Part shown: in pieces, positions 36,844-43,572 of the stretch
How the letters are laid out: each line of letters starts with the position of its first letter
Position numbering within the stretch: position 1 is the first letter of the stretch
From: Metasolibacillus meyeri
Lineage (GTDB): Bacteria > Bacillota > Bacilli > Bacillales_A > Planococcaceae
Assembly (NCBI RefSeq): GCF_003049505.1
Contig: NZ_PYWN01000025.1
Location: 1 to 43,572, forward strand
DNA: 43,572 bases
Direction of reading: 5' to 3'
Notes under the pieces: generated by a model
What the model was told of the DNA's origin: nothing
Seen by the model: the letters and a program-made list of their open reading frames with translations, nothing else
Database searches by the model: none
Program-made: the position numbers and the translations under genes

Positions 36844-36971
36844 TGCGTTTTATTAAAAAAAAACGCTATTATTCGGACAAACATAGCTAAATTAAGTTGC
36901 GTAGCGGTTTTCTATGTGTTACTCTTTTTACATGATTTAGGTTCATGACCCTTTGAGAGGAGGTGAATGGT

Positions 36972-37244
36972 GTGAATAAAACAGAATTAGTAAACTCTGT
37001 TGCTGAAGCTGCAGGTCTTTCTAAAAAAGACGCTTCTAAAGCGGTTGAAGCTGTATTTGATACAATTCAAGGTGCTCTTGCAAAGGGTGACAAAGTACAA
37101 TTAATCGGTTTTGGTAACTTTGAGGTTCGTGAGCGTGCGGCTCGTAAAGGTCGTAACCCACAAACTGGTAAAGAAATCGAAATCGCTGCAAGCAAAGTTC
37201 CTGCGTTTAAACCAGGTAAAGCACTTAAAGACGCAGTTAAATAA
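36972..37244 (+). CDS. hbs: DNA-binding protein HU
   Basis: A 90-residue histone-like nucleoid protein almost identical in pattern to B. subtilis HBsu: [20 protein letters not shown] at the start, [19 protein letters not shown] in the beta-arm, and [15 protein letters not shown] at the end. GTG 36972 is chosen because GAGGAGGTGA ends 6 bases upstream; an in-frame GTG at 36963 lies inside that ribosome site. Strong own terminator. Confidence 0.97.
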   Translation: MNKTELVNSVAEAAGLSKKDASKAVEAVFDTIQGALAKGDKVQLIGFGNFEVRERAARKGRNPQTGKEIEIAASKVPAFKPGKALKDAVK

Positions 37245-37266
37245 TTTCAGCGTCTTGCAGTTACAT

Positions 37267-37307
37267 AGAGCAGTCTTCAGTTTAAGCTGAAAACTGCTCT
37301 TTTTTTA
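37267..37307 (+). terminator. Terminator after hbs
   Basis: AGAGCAGTCTTCAG pairs with CTGAAAACTGCTCT, followed by seven T. Confidence 0.9.
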
Positions 37308-37364
37308 TTTTGTATTAAATTTTTCAAGTTTACATTAGTATTCATATATTTCGATAAGTGCCCT

Positions 37365-37393
37365 TTGAACTTATTGTAAGGATATGCTACGAT
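37365..37393 (+). promoter_or_regulatory. SigA-type promoter of the folE operon
   Basis: TTGAAC (37365-37370), 17 bases, TACGAT (37388-37393). Transcription from here would give a leader of about 210 bases that contains repeat element copy B. Confidence 0.6.
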
Positions 37394-37412
37394 TCATTTA
37401 GCTCGATTTACT

Positions 37413-37574
37413 AGGTGTTTGTACACCAAGTAAATTAAAATAAAGCCTTTGGCGAATGTCACGGATTTTGAAGAGGGACCTACAAATCACAGGTCAATTG
37501 ATCGTTATCACACGTTGTGACGATTTTAGGTCTCAGCTCGAAAAAATCTGGACGAGAGTTAGCCGAGGGTAACT
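37413..37574 (+). repeat. Dispersed structured element, copy B, in the folE leader
   Basis: An upstream hairpin GGTGT/ACACC (about 37413-37426) precedes the core 37442-37472 (AAGCCTTTGGCGAATG, then TCACGGATTTTGAA). Next are a small hairpin GACCT/AGGTC (37477-37495), more pairing potential, and the conserved hairpin at 37557-37574 with arms AGTTA and TAACT around CCGAGG. It ends 40 bases before folE. Copies A and C share this architecture. Confidence 0.7.
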
Positions 37575-37613
37575 GATTAGAAACGTCAATGGACTTGATG
37601 ATGGAGGCTATAT

Positions 37614-38183
37614 ATGTCGAAGGTTGATTTAAACAAAATTGAAGAAGCAGTAAAAATGATTTTAGAAGCAGTAGGAGAAGATGTCGAACGTGAAGGGCTT
37701 CTTGACACACCTAAGCGCGTAGCCAAAATGTATGCAGAAATGTTTAGCGGCTTAGAGCAAGACCCGCGCGACTATTTTAGTACGGTATTTCATGAGGAGC
37801 ATGAGGAACTAGTGCTCGTAAAAGATATTCCATTTTATTCGATGTGTGAGCACCATCTTGTACCGTTCTATGGCAAGGCACATATCGCTTACATACCGAA
37901 GGATGGCAAAGTAGCAGGACTGAGCAAATTAGGGCGCTGTGTTGAAACGGTTGCTCGCAGACCACAACTACAAGAGCGCATTACTTCGACAGTGGCAGAT
38001 ACGATGATGGAAATGTTACAACCTAAGGGTGTCTATGTTGTCATTGAGGCAGAGCATATGTGTATGACGATGCGCGGCTTAAAAAAGCCAGGTTCAAAAA
38101 CGGTAACATCTGTGGCGCGCGGAATTTATGAGGAAGACGAAGTAAAGCGTAGAGAGGTTATTTCGTTTATTCAAATGTCTTAA
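37614..38183 (+). CDS. folE: GTP cyclohydrolase I
   Basis: First enzyme of tetrahydrofolate synthesis (GTP to 7,8-dihydroneopterin triphosphate); 189 residues. Zinc and catalytic residues in [10 protein letters not shown] (Cys78, His80-81), [10 protein letters not shown] for the second zinc Cys, and GLSKLGR. Equivalent to B. subtilis mtrA, paired with mtrB downstream. RBS GGAGG precedes ATG 37614. Confidence 0.96.
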   Translation: MSKVDLNKIEEAVKMILEAVGEDVEREGLLDTPKRVAKMYAEMFSGLEQDPRDYFSTVFHEEHEELVLVKDIPFYSMCEHHLVPFYGKAHIAYIPKDGKVAGLSKLGRCVETVARRPQLQERITSTVADTMMEMLQPKGVYVVIEAEHMCMTMRGLKKPGSKTVTSVARGIYEEDEVKRREVISFIQMS

Positions 38184-38238
38184 TTTTTGTCATTTTATGA
38201 TATGATAGATAAAGAAAATCTCGGGTGGGGGAAAATAA

Positions 38239-38460
38239 ATGACACAACCAGAATATATTGTAATCGAGGCGCAAGAAGACGGTGTGCATGTAATTGGCTT
38301 AACGCGTGGCTCTGATACAAAATTTCATCATTCAGAAAAATTGGATGCAGGGGAAGTAATGATTGCTCAATTTACAGAGCACACATCTGCAATGAAAATT
38401 CGTGGAAAAGCCAAAATCCACTCTGCACATGGAACGATTGAGAGTGGCTCAAAAAAATAG
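38239..38460 (+). CDS. mtrB: Tryptophan RNA-binding attenuation protein TRAP
   Basis: A 73-residue subunit of the 11-mer ring that binds (G/U)AG repeats of trp transcripts when loaded with tryptophan. The sequence [20 protein letters not shown] contains the Trp-pocket Thr; EKLDAGE, then MKIRGKAK hold the RNA-contacting Lys/Lys/Arg. Follows folE as in B. subtilis. Confidence 0.96.
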   Translation: MTQPEYIVIEAQEDGVHVIGLTRGSDTKFHHSEKLDAGEVMIAQFTEHTSAMKIRGKAKIHSAHGTIESGSKK

Positions 38461-38520
38461 TAGGCACCGCCTAATCAGAAGTGGGGCTTAGTTACTTTAA
38501 CGAAATGGAGTAAGAGATCT

Positions 38521-39264
38521 ATGCATGCAACAAATATTCAACAAGCAATCCAACAATTAAAAGAGTCTATTTTCGTGCGTGTTCGTCATAGAGCTTTACT
38601 GCAATATACGGGAGCCCCAAGCGTTGATGAAAATCAACTGTTTTTCTTGCTTTTACCATTTTTAAACGGAGAAACGTGGCATGAAAGTATACAGGAAAGT
38701 GCAACAACTGTAGGAATCGTTCAGGCCTCTTTGTTTGAGCATGATAAAATTAAAGAAAAAGATGCGACATCAAAGACACAGCAATTAACGGTATTAGCGG
38801 GTGATTATTATAGCGGACGCTATTATGAACTATTAGCGCATGCGGGAAATATCGTACTTATTCAAAAATTAGCGCAAGGGATTGTTGAGCGTTGTGAACA
38901 GGAGATTGCCGCATACGAGCATACATATCGAACGATTGAGCAGTGGGTGAATAATTTATGTGTGATTGAAACAGCAATTATCCATAAATTTTATGAAACG
39001 TATAGCTTTAGCAAGTACAGTGCGGTCATGAAGCATGCTTTAACAATTCAGCGTTTGCAAAATGAACTTGATGCTTGTCACGATGCACCAACAGCGGTAG
39101 GACGAGCGATGGAAGCATGCTTCGGTCGACAACAACTAAAACAATTGTTGTCAACGGCAATCGAAGTGCAGCGCAATTTACTAACAACGGAGCTTACTAC
39201 TATACGATTAGCAGATGAGTTACAGCAATTCATTTGGTGGATGATCAAAGTTGAAACGAGATAG
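38521..39264 (+). CDS. hepS: Heptaprenyl diphosphate synthase component I
   Basis: Non-catalytic subunit that, with HepT, builds the C35 side chain of menaquinone-7; 247 residues. The family is poorly conserved. [14 protein letters not shown] and the order mtrB-hepS-menG-hepT identify it. The gene ends 16 bases before the preferred menG start, inside the same operon. Confidence 0.92.
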   Translation: MHATNIQQAIQQLKESIFVRVRHRALLQYTGAPSVDENQLFFLLLPFLNGETWHESIQESATTVGIVQASLFEHDKIKEKDATSKTQQLTVLAGDYYSGRYYELLAHAGNIVLIQKLAQGIVERCEQEIAAYEHTYRTIEQWVNNLCVIETAIIHKFYETYSFSKYSAVMKHALTIQRLQNELDACHDAPTAVGRAMEACFGRQQLKQLLSTAIEVQRNLLTTELTTIRLADELQQFIWWMIKVETR

Positions 39265-39280
39265 AAAGGTTTTGAAAAAA

Positions 39281-39985
39281 ATGGCGAAATCGAAAGAGGA
39301 ACGTGTACACGAAGTTTTTGAAAGCATTTCTGAAGGCTATGATAAAATGAATTCCGTGATTAGTTTTCAACTGCATGTGAAATGGCGTAAAGACACGATG
39401 AAGCGAATGAACGTGAAGCCTGGGGCAAAATGTTTAGATGTTTGCTGTGGGACGGCAGATTGGACGATTGCACTTGCAGAGGCTGTCGGAGAAACCGGTG
39501 TCGTAAAAGGCTTAGACTTTAGTGAAAATATGCTAAAAGTCGGTATGGAGAAGGTCAAGCCTTATCCACAGGTTGAGCTTTTACAGGGCAATGCGATGGA
39601 GCTTCCATTTGAAGATAATACGTTCGACTATGTAACGATTGGCTTTGGGTTGCGCAATGTGCCTGATTATATGCAAGTATTACGAGAAATAAATCGCGTA
39701 TTAAAGCCGGGTGGTATGGCCGTTTGTTTAGAAACTTCACAATCTGAAATTCCAGGTTATCGTCAACTTTTTCGTTTCTATTTCAAATATATTATGCCGA
39801 TGTTCGGGAAACTCTTCGCAAAGAGCTATAAAGAATATTCATGGCTACAGGAATCTGCAAATGATTTTCCAGGGATGAGACAGCTAGCTTTCATGTTTAA
39901 GAGCGCAGGGTTTGACCAGATTGCGTACAAAAGCTATAGTGGTGGCGCAGCAGCGATGCATAAAGGCGTGAAAAAAGAAATTTAG
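39281..39985 (+). CDS. menG: Demethylmenaquinone methyltransferase
   Basis: SAM-dependent C-methylation that completes menaquinone; UbiE/MenG family, 234 residues. [14 protein letters not shown] at the N-terminus, SAM motif [24 protein letters not shown], and [19 protein letters not shown] 39281 ([10 protein letters not shown]) is preferred to an upstream in-frame TTG because the family begins there and AGAAAGG lies 11 bases before. Between hepS and hepT. Confidence 0.95.
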   Translation: MAKSKEERVHEVFESISEGYDKMNSVISFQLHVKWRKDTMKRMNVKPGAKCLDVCCGTADWTIALAEAVGETGVVKGLDFSENMLKVGMEKVKPYPQVELLQGNAMELPFEDNTFDYVTIGFGLRNVPDYMQVLREINRVLKPGGMAVCLETSQSEIPGYRQLFRFYFKYIMPMFGKLFAKSYKEYSWLQESANDFPGMRQLAFMFKSAGFDQIAYKSYSGGAAAMHKGVKKEI

Positions 39986-40004
39986 TGGGAGAAGGTTTGT
40001 TCAA

Positions 40005-40979
40005 GTGGAAAAGATGAAGTTAAAATTACTCTATGCTGACTTAAAATCAGATATAGAAATCATCGAAACAGAATTAGAAAAAGCGTTGAACTCGTCTTCA
40101 CACTTGTTAAACGAGGCTTCACTACATTTGCTACAGGCGGGAGGCAAGCGCATCCGTCCAGTATTTGTATTGCTTAGTGCAAAATTTGGCGATTATCAAA
40201 TTGAGCGGATGAAGCATATCGCTGTGCCTTTGGAGTTAATACATATGGCTTCACTTGTTCACGATGATGTCATCGATGATTCGAATATGAGAAGAGGAAG
40301 ACGTACTGTAAAAGCGCAGTGGAACAATCGTGTAGCGATGTTTACAGGCGACTTTATTTTTGCGCGCGCTTTAGAGTATGTAACAATCATTGACAATCCA
40401 CGTGCACATCAAATATTGGCACGGACGATGGTGGAAATTTGTAATGGTGAAATCATTCAAATCGAAGACAAATTTCGCATGGATCAACATATAAAAGATT
40501 ATTTTAGACGCATTAAACGAAAAACAGCGTTGTTGATTGAATCAAGCTGTGAACTCGGGGCGGTTGTAGGAGGTGTCGATGAGCAAAATATTCGACGTCT
40601 GAAACGTTACGGCTATTTTGTTGGCATGAGCTTCCAAATCATCGACGATATATTGGACTTCACCGCAACGGATAAAGAGCTTGGTAAGCCCGCTGGCAGC
40701 GATTTATTGCAAGGGAATATTACATTACCGATGTTGCTATTAAAAGACGATACAACAATGCAGCCGTACCTTGAAAAGGTAATGGCAGGCACATTAACGG
40801 AAGAAGAGCGCCTGAAAATGCTACAATATGTTCGCCGCTCTGATGCAATCAAACAAGCAACAGCGGTCAGCGATAAATATTTGCAAAAGGCTTTGAAGGA
40901 AGTAGCGGCACTGCCGAACCATCCAATGAAAAAAAAGCTGCGTGATGTCGCTTTGTTTATTGGCAAGCGTAAATTCTAG
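40005..40979 (+). CDS. hepT: Heptaprenyl diphosphate synthase component II
   Basis: Catalytic trans-prenyltransferase subunit; 324 residues. First Asp-rich motif HDDVIDD (86-92) with RRGRRTVKAQW after it; second motif IIDDILDF around residue 215, plus GGKRIRP for diphosphate binding. GTG 40005 follows GGGAGAAGG; ATG 40014 is an alternative. Last gene of the folE-hepT run. Confidence 0.96.
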   Translation: MEKMKLKLLYADLKSDIEIIETELEKALNSSSHLLNEASLHLLQAGGKRIRPVFVLLSAKFGDYQIERMKHIAVPLELIHMASLVHDDVIDDSNMRRGRRTVKAQWNNRVAMFTGDFIFARALEYVTIIDNPRAHQILARTMVEICNGEIIQIEDKFRMDQHIKDYFRRIKRKTALLIESSCELGAVVGGVDEQNIRRLKRYGYFVGMSFQIIDDILDFTATDKELGKPAGSDLLQGNITLPMLLLKDDTTMQPYLEKVMAGTLTEEERLKMLQYVRRSDAIKQATAVSDKYLQKALKEVAALPNHPMKKKLRDVALFIGKRKF

Positions 40980-41065
40980 AAATAGTTGCGTTTACAAGCT
41001 GATTTTGGTACTATTTTTACGGTAGGTGCAAACCTGTTTTACTCAAATTTAAGGAGTGTTTTATA

Positions 41066-41482
41066 ATGGCAATCGAAAAAACTTTTTTAATGGTTAAACC
41101 TGATGGCGTTGAGCGTCAAGTAATCGGCGATATTATGGACCGTTTTGAGCGTCGCGGCTTTGAATTAAAAGGCGCTAAATTAATGAACGTATCTCGTGAA
41201 TTAGCTGAGAAACACTATGCAGAGCATTCAGAGCGCCCATTCTTTGGCGAATTAGTAGACTTCATCACTTCTGGTCCAGTATTCGCAATGGTATGGGAAG
41301 GCGAGTCTGTAATTTCTTTAGCTCGTATTATGATTGGTGCTACAAAACCATCTGAATCTCAACCAGGTACAATCCGTGGTGACTATGCAGTAACAGTATC
41401 ACACAACGTAATCCACGGTTCAGATTCACTTGCTTCAGCAGAACGTGAAATCGAACTTTGGTTTGACGGCGAGTTAGTATAA
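41066..41482 (+). CDS. ndk: Nucleoside diphosphate kinase
   Basis: Equilibrates nucleoside tri- and diphosphates through a phospho-His; 138 residues. Active site NVIHGSDS with His117, and N-terminal [13 protein letters not shown]. The C-terminus ends at WFDGELV, about 10 residues shorter than B. subtilis Ndk; bacterial enzymes of this length are known to be active, so it is not considered broken. RBS AAGGAG precedes ATG 41066. Confidence 0.95.
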   Translation: MAIEKTFLMVKPDGVERQVIGDIMDRFERRGFELKGAKLMNVSRELAEKHYAEHSERPFFGELVDFITSGPVFAMVWEGESVISLARIMIGATKPSESQPGTIRGDYAVTVSHNVIHGSDSLASAEREIELWFDGELV

Positions 41483-41490
41483 TCTTAATA

Positions 41491-41542
41491 AAAAACTGAC
41501 ATAAAAGGCAGGGAAATCCCTACTTTCTATGTCAGTTTTTTT
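41491..41542 (+). terminator. Terminator after ndk
   Basis: AAAAACTGACATA pairs with TATGTCAGTTTTT around an inner hairpin AGGGAAATCCCT. The following 41543-41680 stretch shows no gene or clear repeat. Confidence 0.88.
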
Positions 41543-41683
41543 CGTTATGTACAAGTGATTCCGACCCCCCAGCTCCTTGTGTTGTGATATCTCCCTAAGA
41601 CTGAAGATTCGCTTTATAAGATGGAGCTAAATCAAAGTCAGATTCATTTAATTGCCCACAAATCTAACAAATTTCTGTAAAAA

Positions 41684-41711
41684 TGAAACGTTATTGCGAA
41701 AATAACGTATA
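41684..41711 (+). promoter_or_regulatory. ECF sigma (sigma-W type) promoter
   Basis: TGAAAC (41684-41689), exactly 16 bases, CGTATA (41706-41711): both hexamers and the spacing match the B. subtilis sigma-W consensus. It lies 55 bases before the first of three small membrane-protein genes. Sigma-X, M and V promoters are similar, so the exact factor is inferred. Confidence 0.75.
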
Positions 41712-41765
41712 ATCAAATAAGAATACGTTCTTAAGGATAGAATTTGGTAAAAGGAGAGGACGAGT

Positions 41766-41984
41766 ATGTGGCTTGGAATTGTCATTATCGTTATTGCAGG
41801 AATACTGACAGATACATTTTTAAAAAATAAAAAAATGGATTTAAAAAGAATCGATAAGGAAATTGAACTTGAAAAGCTGCGCCTTGAAACGTTCGAAAAA
41901 GAAACGGAAAAGCTCAAGCTAGAATTGCAGCATGAAAAACAGGCGCTGTTAGAAATGCAATATGAAAAAAATAAGGAGGTATAA
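41766..41984 (+). CDS. Small membrane/coiled-coil protein, paralogue 1
   Basis: A 72-residue protein of unknown family. One N-terminal membrane segment (WLGIVIIVIAGILTDTFL) is followed directly by a charged amphipathic helix with the repeat-like sequence ETEKLKLELQHEKQALLEM. RBS AAAGGAGAGGA. Shares the helix motif with the next two genes, so the set arose by tandem duplication. PspB-like in shape only; no homology claimed. Confidence 0.8.
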   Translation: MWLGIVIIVIAGILTDTFLKNKKMDLKRIDKEIELEKLRLETFEKETEKLKLELQHEKQALLEMQYEKNKEV

Positions 41985-41986
41985 TT

Positions 41987-42232
41987 TTGGTTGAAGAACT
42001 GAGATTGCTTATTGGTTTTTTTGCGGTTGGTGGCGGTCTTGCCATCCCAATAACCGCTATTTTAACAACGCATAAACGGGCCGCTATGAAACTGAAAATC
42101 CAAATGATTGAAAAAGAGACAGAGCTTGAACGGTTAAAGATGGAAAGCTATGAGGTTGAAACGGAAAAGCTACGTTTAGAGCTTCAGCAGGAAAAGCAAG
42201 TGTTATTAGAAATGGAAAATAAGGAAAGGTAA
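41987..42232 (+). CDS. Small membrane/coiled-coil protein, paralogue 2
   Basis: An 81-residue relative of the preceding protein. Membrane segment LLIGFFAVGGGLAIPITAIL, then THKRAAMKLKIQMIEKETEL and the helix ETEKLRLELQQEKQVLLEM. TTG start at 41987 preceded by AAGGAGGT at 41973-41980. Two bases separate it from the stop of paralogue 1, so the genes form one operon. Confidence 0.82.
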   Translation: MVEELRLLIGFFAVGGGLAIPITAILTTHKRAAMKLKIQMIEKETELERLKMESYEVETEKLRLELQQEKQVLLEMENKER

Positions 42233-42243
42233 GTGAATGCTTT

Positions 42244-42501
42244 ATGATAGCAATAATTATTACGTTAGGAACGATCGGGATACTTTCGTCAATCCCATTG
42301 GTAGCGATTTTTACAGCACATAAACGTTCTTCGATGAAATTACAACTTCAAATGATGGAACAAGAAACAGAGCTAGAAAGAATCAAAATGGAAAGCTATG
42401 CGATTGAAACAGAAAAACTACGTCTAGAGCTGGCACAAGAAAAGCAAGCTTTACTTGAAATGGAACAAAATCATCGCCTGTCACATAATGATTCTAAATA
42501 G
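42244..42501 (+). CDS. Small membrane/coiled-coil protein, paralogue 3
   Basis: An 85-residue protein, most similar to paralogue 2: membrane segment ending IPLVAIFTAHKRSSMKLQLQ, then ELERIKMESYAIETEKLRLE and EKQALLEME, with a short polar tail (HRLSHNDSK). Start ATG 42244, 11 bases after paralogue 2. The operon then gives way to cheR, which has its own ribosome site. Confidence 0.82.
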   Translation: MIAIIITLGTIGILSSIPLVAIFTAHKRSSMKLQLQMMEQETELERIKMESYAIETEKLRLELAQEKQALLEMEQNHRLSHNDSK

Positions 42502-42543
42502 TTTCACAATTACTATTTCAGTTGCATAAAAATTCAGCTATAA

Positions 42544-43350
<807 letters not shown>

Positions 43351-43421
43351 AAATCAAGCGAAGGTACATATTTCGACTGTAGCTTGACAATGTACTAGCG
43401 TAAACAATTGAGTGAAAGACA

Positions 43422-43457
43422 ACGCTTTTCGTGCATTAAGCGAAAAGCGTATTTTTG
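43422..43457 (+). terminator. Terminator after cheR
   Basis: ACGCTTTTCG pairs with CGAAAAGCGT, followed by ATTTTT. Confidence 0.9.
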
Positions 43458-43467
43458 TATCATGAAT

Positions 43468-43566
43468 CAATTACGCCTCGGCGTAATTGCGTCGGGATTT
43501 TGAATTGTGCACGCACAATTCAAAATCCCTGACATCCGCCGGAGGCTTGGGCCAACATGATGTTGG
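43468..43566 (-). repeat. Dispersed structured element, copy C (three palindromes)
   Basis: Read on the minus strand: hairpin CCAACAT/ATGTTGG (43566-43552), core 43548-43519 (AAGCCTCCGGCGGATG, then TCAGGGATTTTGAA), a perfect 17-bp stem over 43529-43494 that uses the core's own GGGATTTTGAA as one arm, and the conserved hairpin 43489-43468 with arms CAATTACGCC/GGCGTAATTG followed by GATT. It may extend past the window end. Related to copies A and B. Confidence 0.75.
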
Positions 43567-43572
43567 TCACTC

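Noticed and set aside
37400-37600. Tetrahydrofolate riboswitch in the folE leader
   Set aside because: I could not find the conserved THF-I junction sequences. The structured sequence is explained by the dispersed element seen at two other loci.
41066-41482. ndk as a truncated pseudogene
   Set aside because: Only the last 10 or so residues seen in B. subtilis are missing. The active-site His, the nucleotide loop and a normal terminator are present, and other bacterial Ndk proteins have this length.
41606-41650. A fifth 21-bp array before the small membrane genes
   Set aside because: GATTC occurs at 41606 and 41641, 35 bp apart, without the 21-bp register; similarity to locus 2 is limited to about a dozen bases.

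Overview
The window is a 43.6 kb low-GC stretch of chromosome from an endospore-forming Firmicute. Gene content and order follow the Bacillus subtilis fer-ypbB-recS-ypbE-ypbG-ypdA-prsW-sleB-ypeB-ypfA-cmk-ypfD-der-gpsA-yphE-yphF-spoIVA-hbs-folE-mtrB-hepS-menG-hepT-ndk-cheR backbone. Many inserted genes and the intergenic repeat style point to Bacillales, most likely Planococcaceae (Lysinibacillus/Solibacillus-like); the family assignment is inference, not a search result. No rRNA, tRNA, phage, insertion sequence or CRISPR array was seen.

Layout. 1-3.8 kb: cell-wall and membrane genes (glucosaminidase, alpha/beta hydrolase, polysaccharide deacetylase, YitT). 3.9-8.3 kb: a divergent quinone/electrophile detoxification locus (YfiT-like thiol transferase, LLM flavin oxidoreductase and ring-cleaving dioxygenase on the minus strand; a second dioxygenase and MhqN on the plus strand) with two MhqR-type palindromes between the arms. 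8.6-10.4 kb: fabI behind a FapR-like operator, a small membrane ORF, and ferredoxin. 10.7-14.4 kb: a three-gene signalling operon (MHYT histidine kinase with two receiver domains, a lone receiver, a receiver-HD-GYP protein). 14.5-16.4 kb: a preQ1-I riboswitch driving queF, queC and a VUT-family precursor transporter. 16.6-17.7 kb: bdhA. From 17.9 kb to the end the B. subtilis-like backbone runs with two clear additions: a signal-peptidase-like protein lacking its catalytic residues (23.4 kb) and three tandem paralogous small membrane/coiled-coil proteins (41.8-42.5 kb) between ndk and cheR.

Sporulation and germination are represented by spoIVA, sleB, ypeB and prsW; isoprenoid quinone synthesis by hepS-menG-hepT; folate/tryptophan control by folE-mtrB; c-di-GMP signalling by the HD-GYP protein and the PilZ protein YpfA.

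The most interesting signals are: (i) a near-consensus sigma-W-type promoter in front of the triplet of PspB-shaped small proteins; (ii) a dispersed element present three times (about 1.94, 37.4 and 43.5 kb) with a conserved core and a hairpin showing compensatory changes, one copy lying in the folE operon leader; (iii) four intergenic tandem arrays with different unit sequences but all locked to a 21-bp period, three of them between convergent genes; (iv) spoIVA, whose full 492-residue reading frame with its Walker A motif can only begin at an ATT codon.
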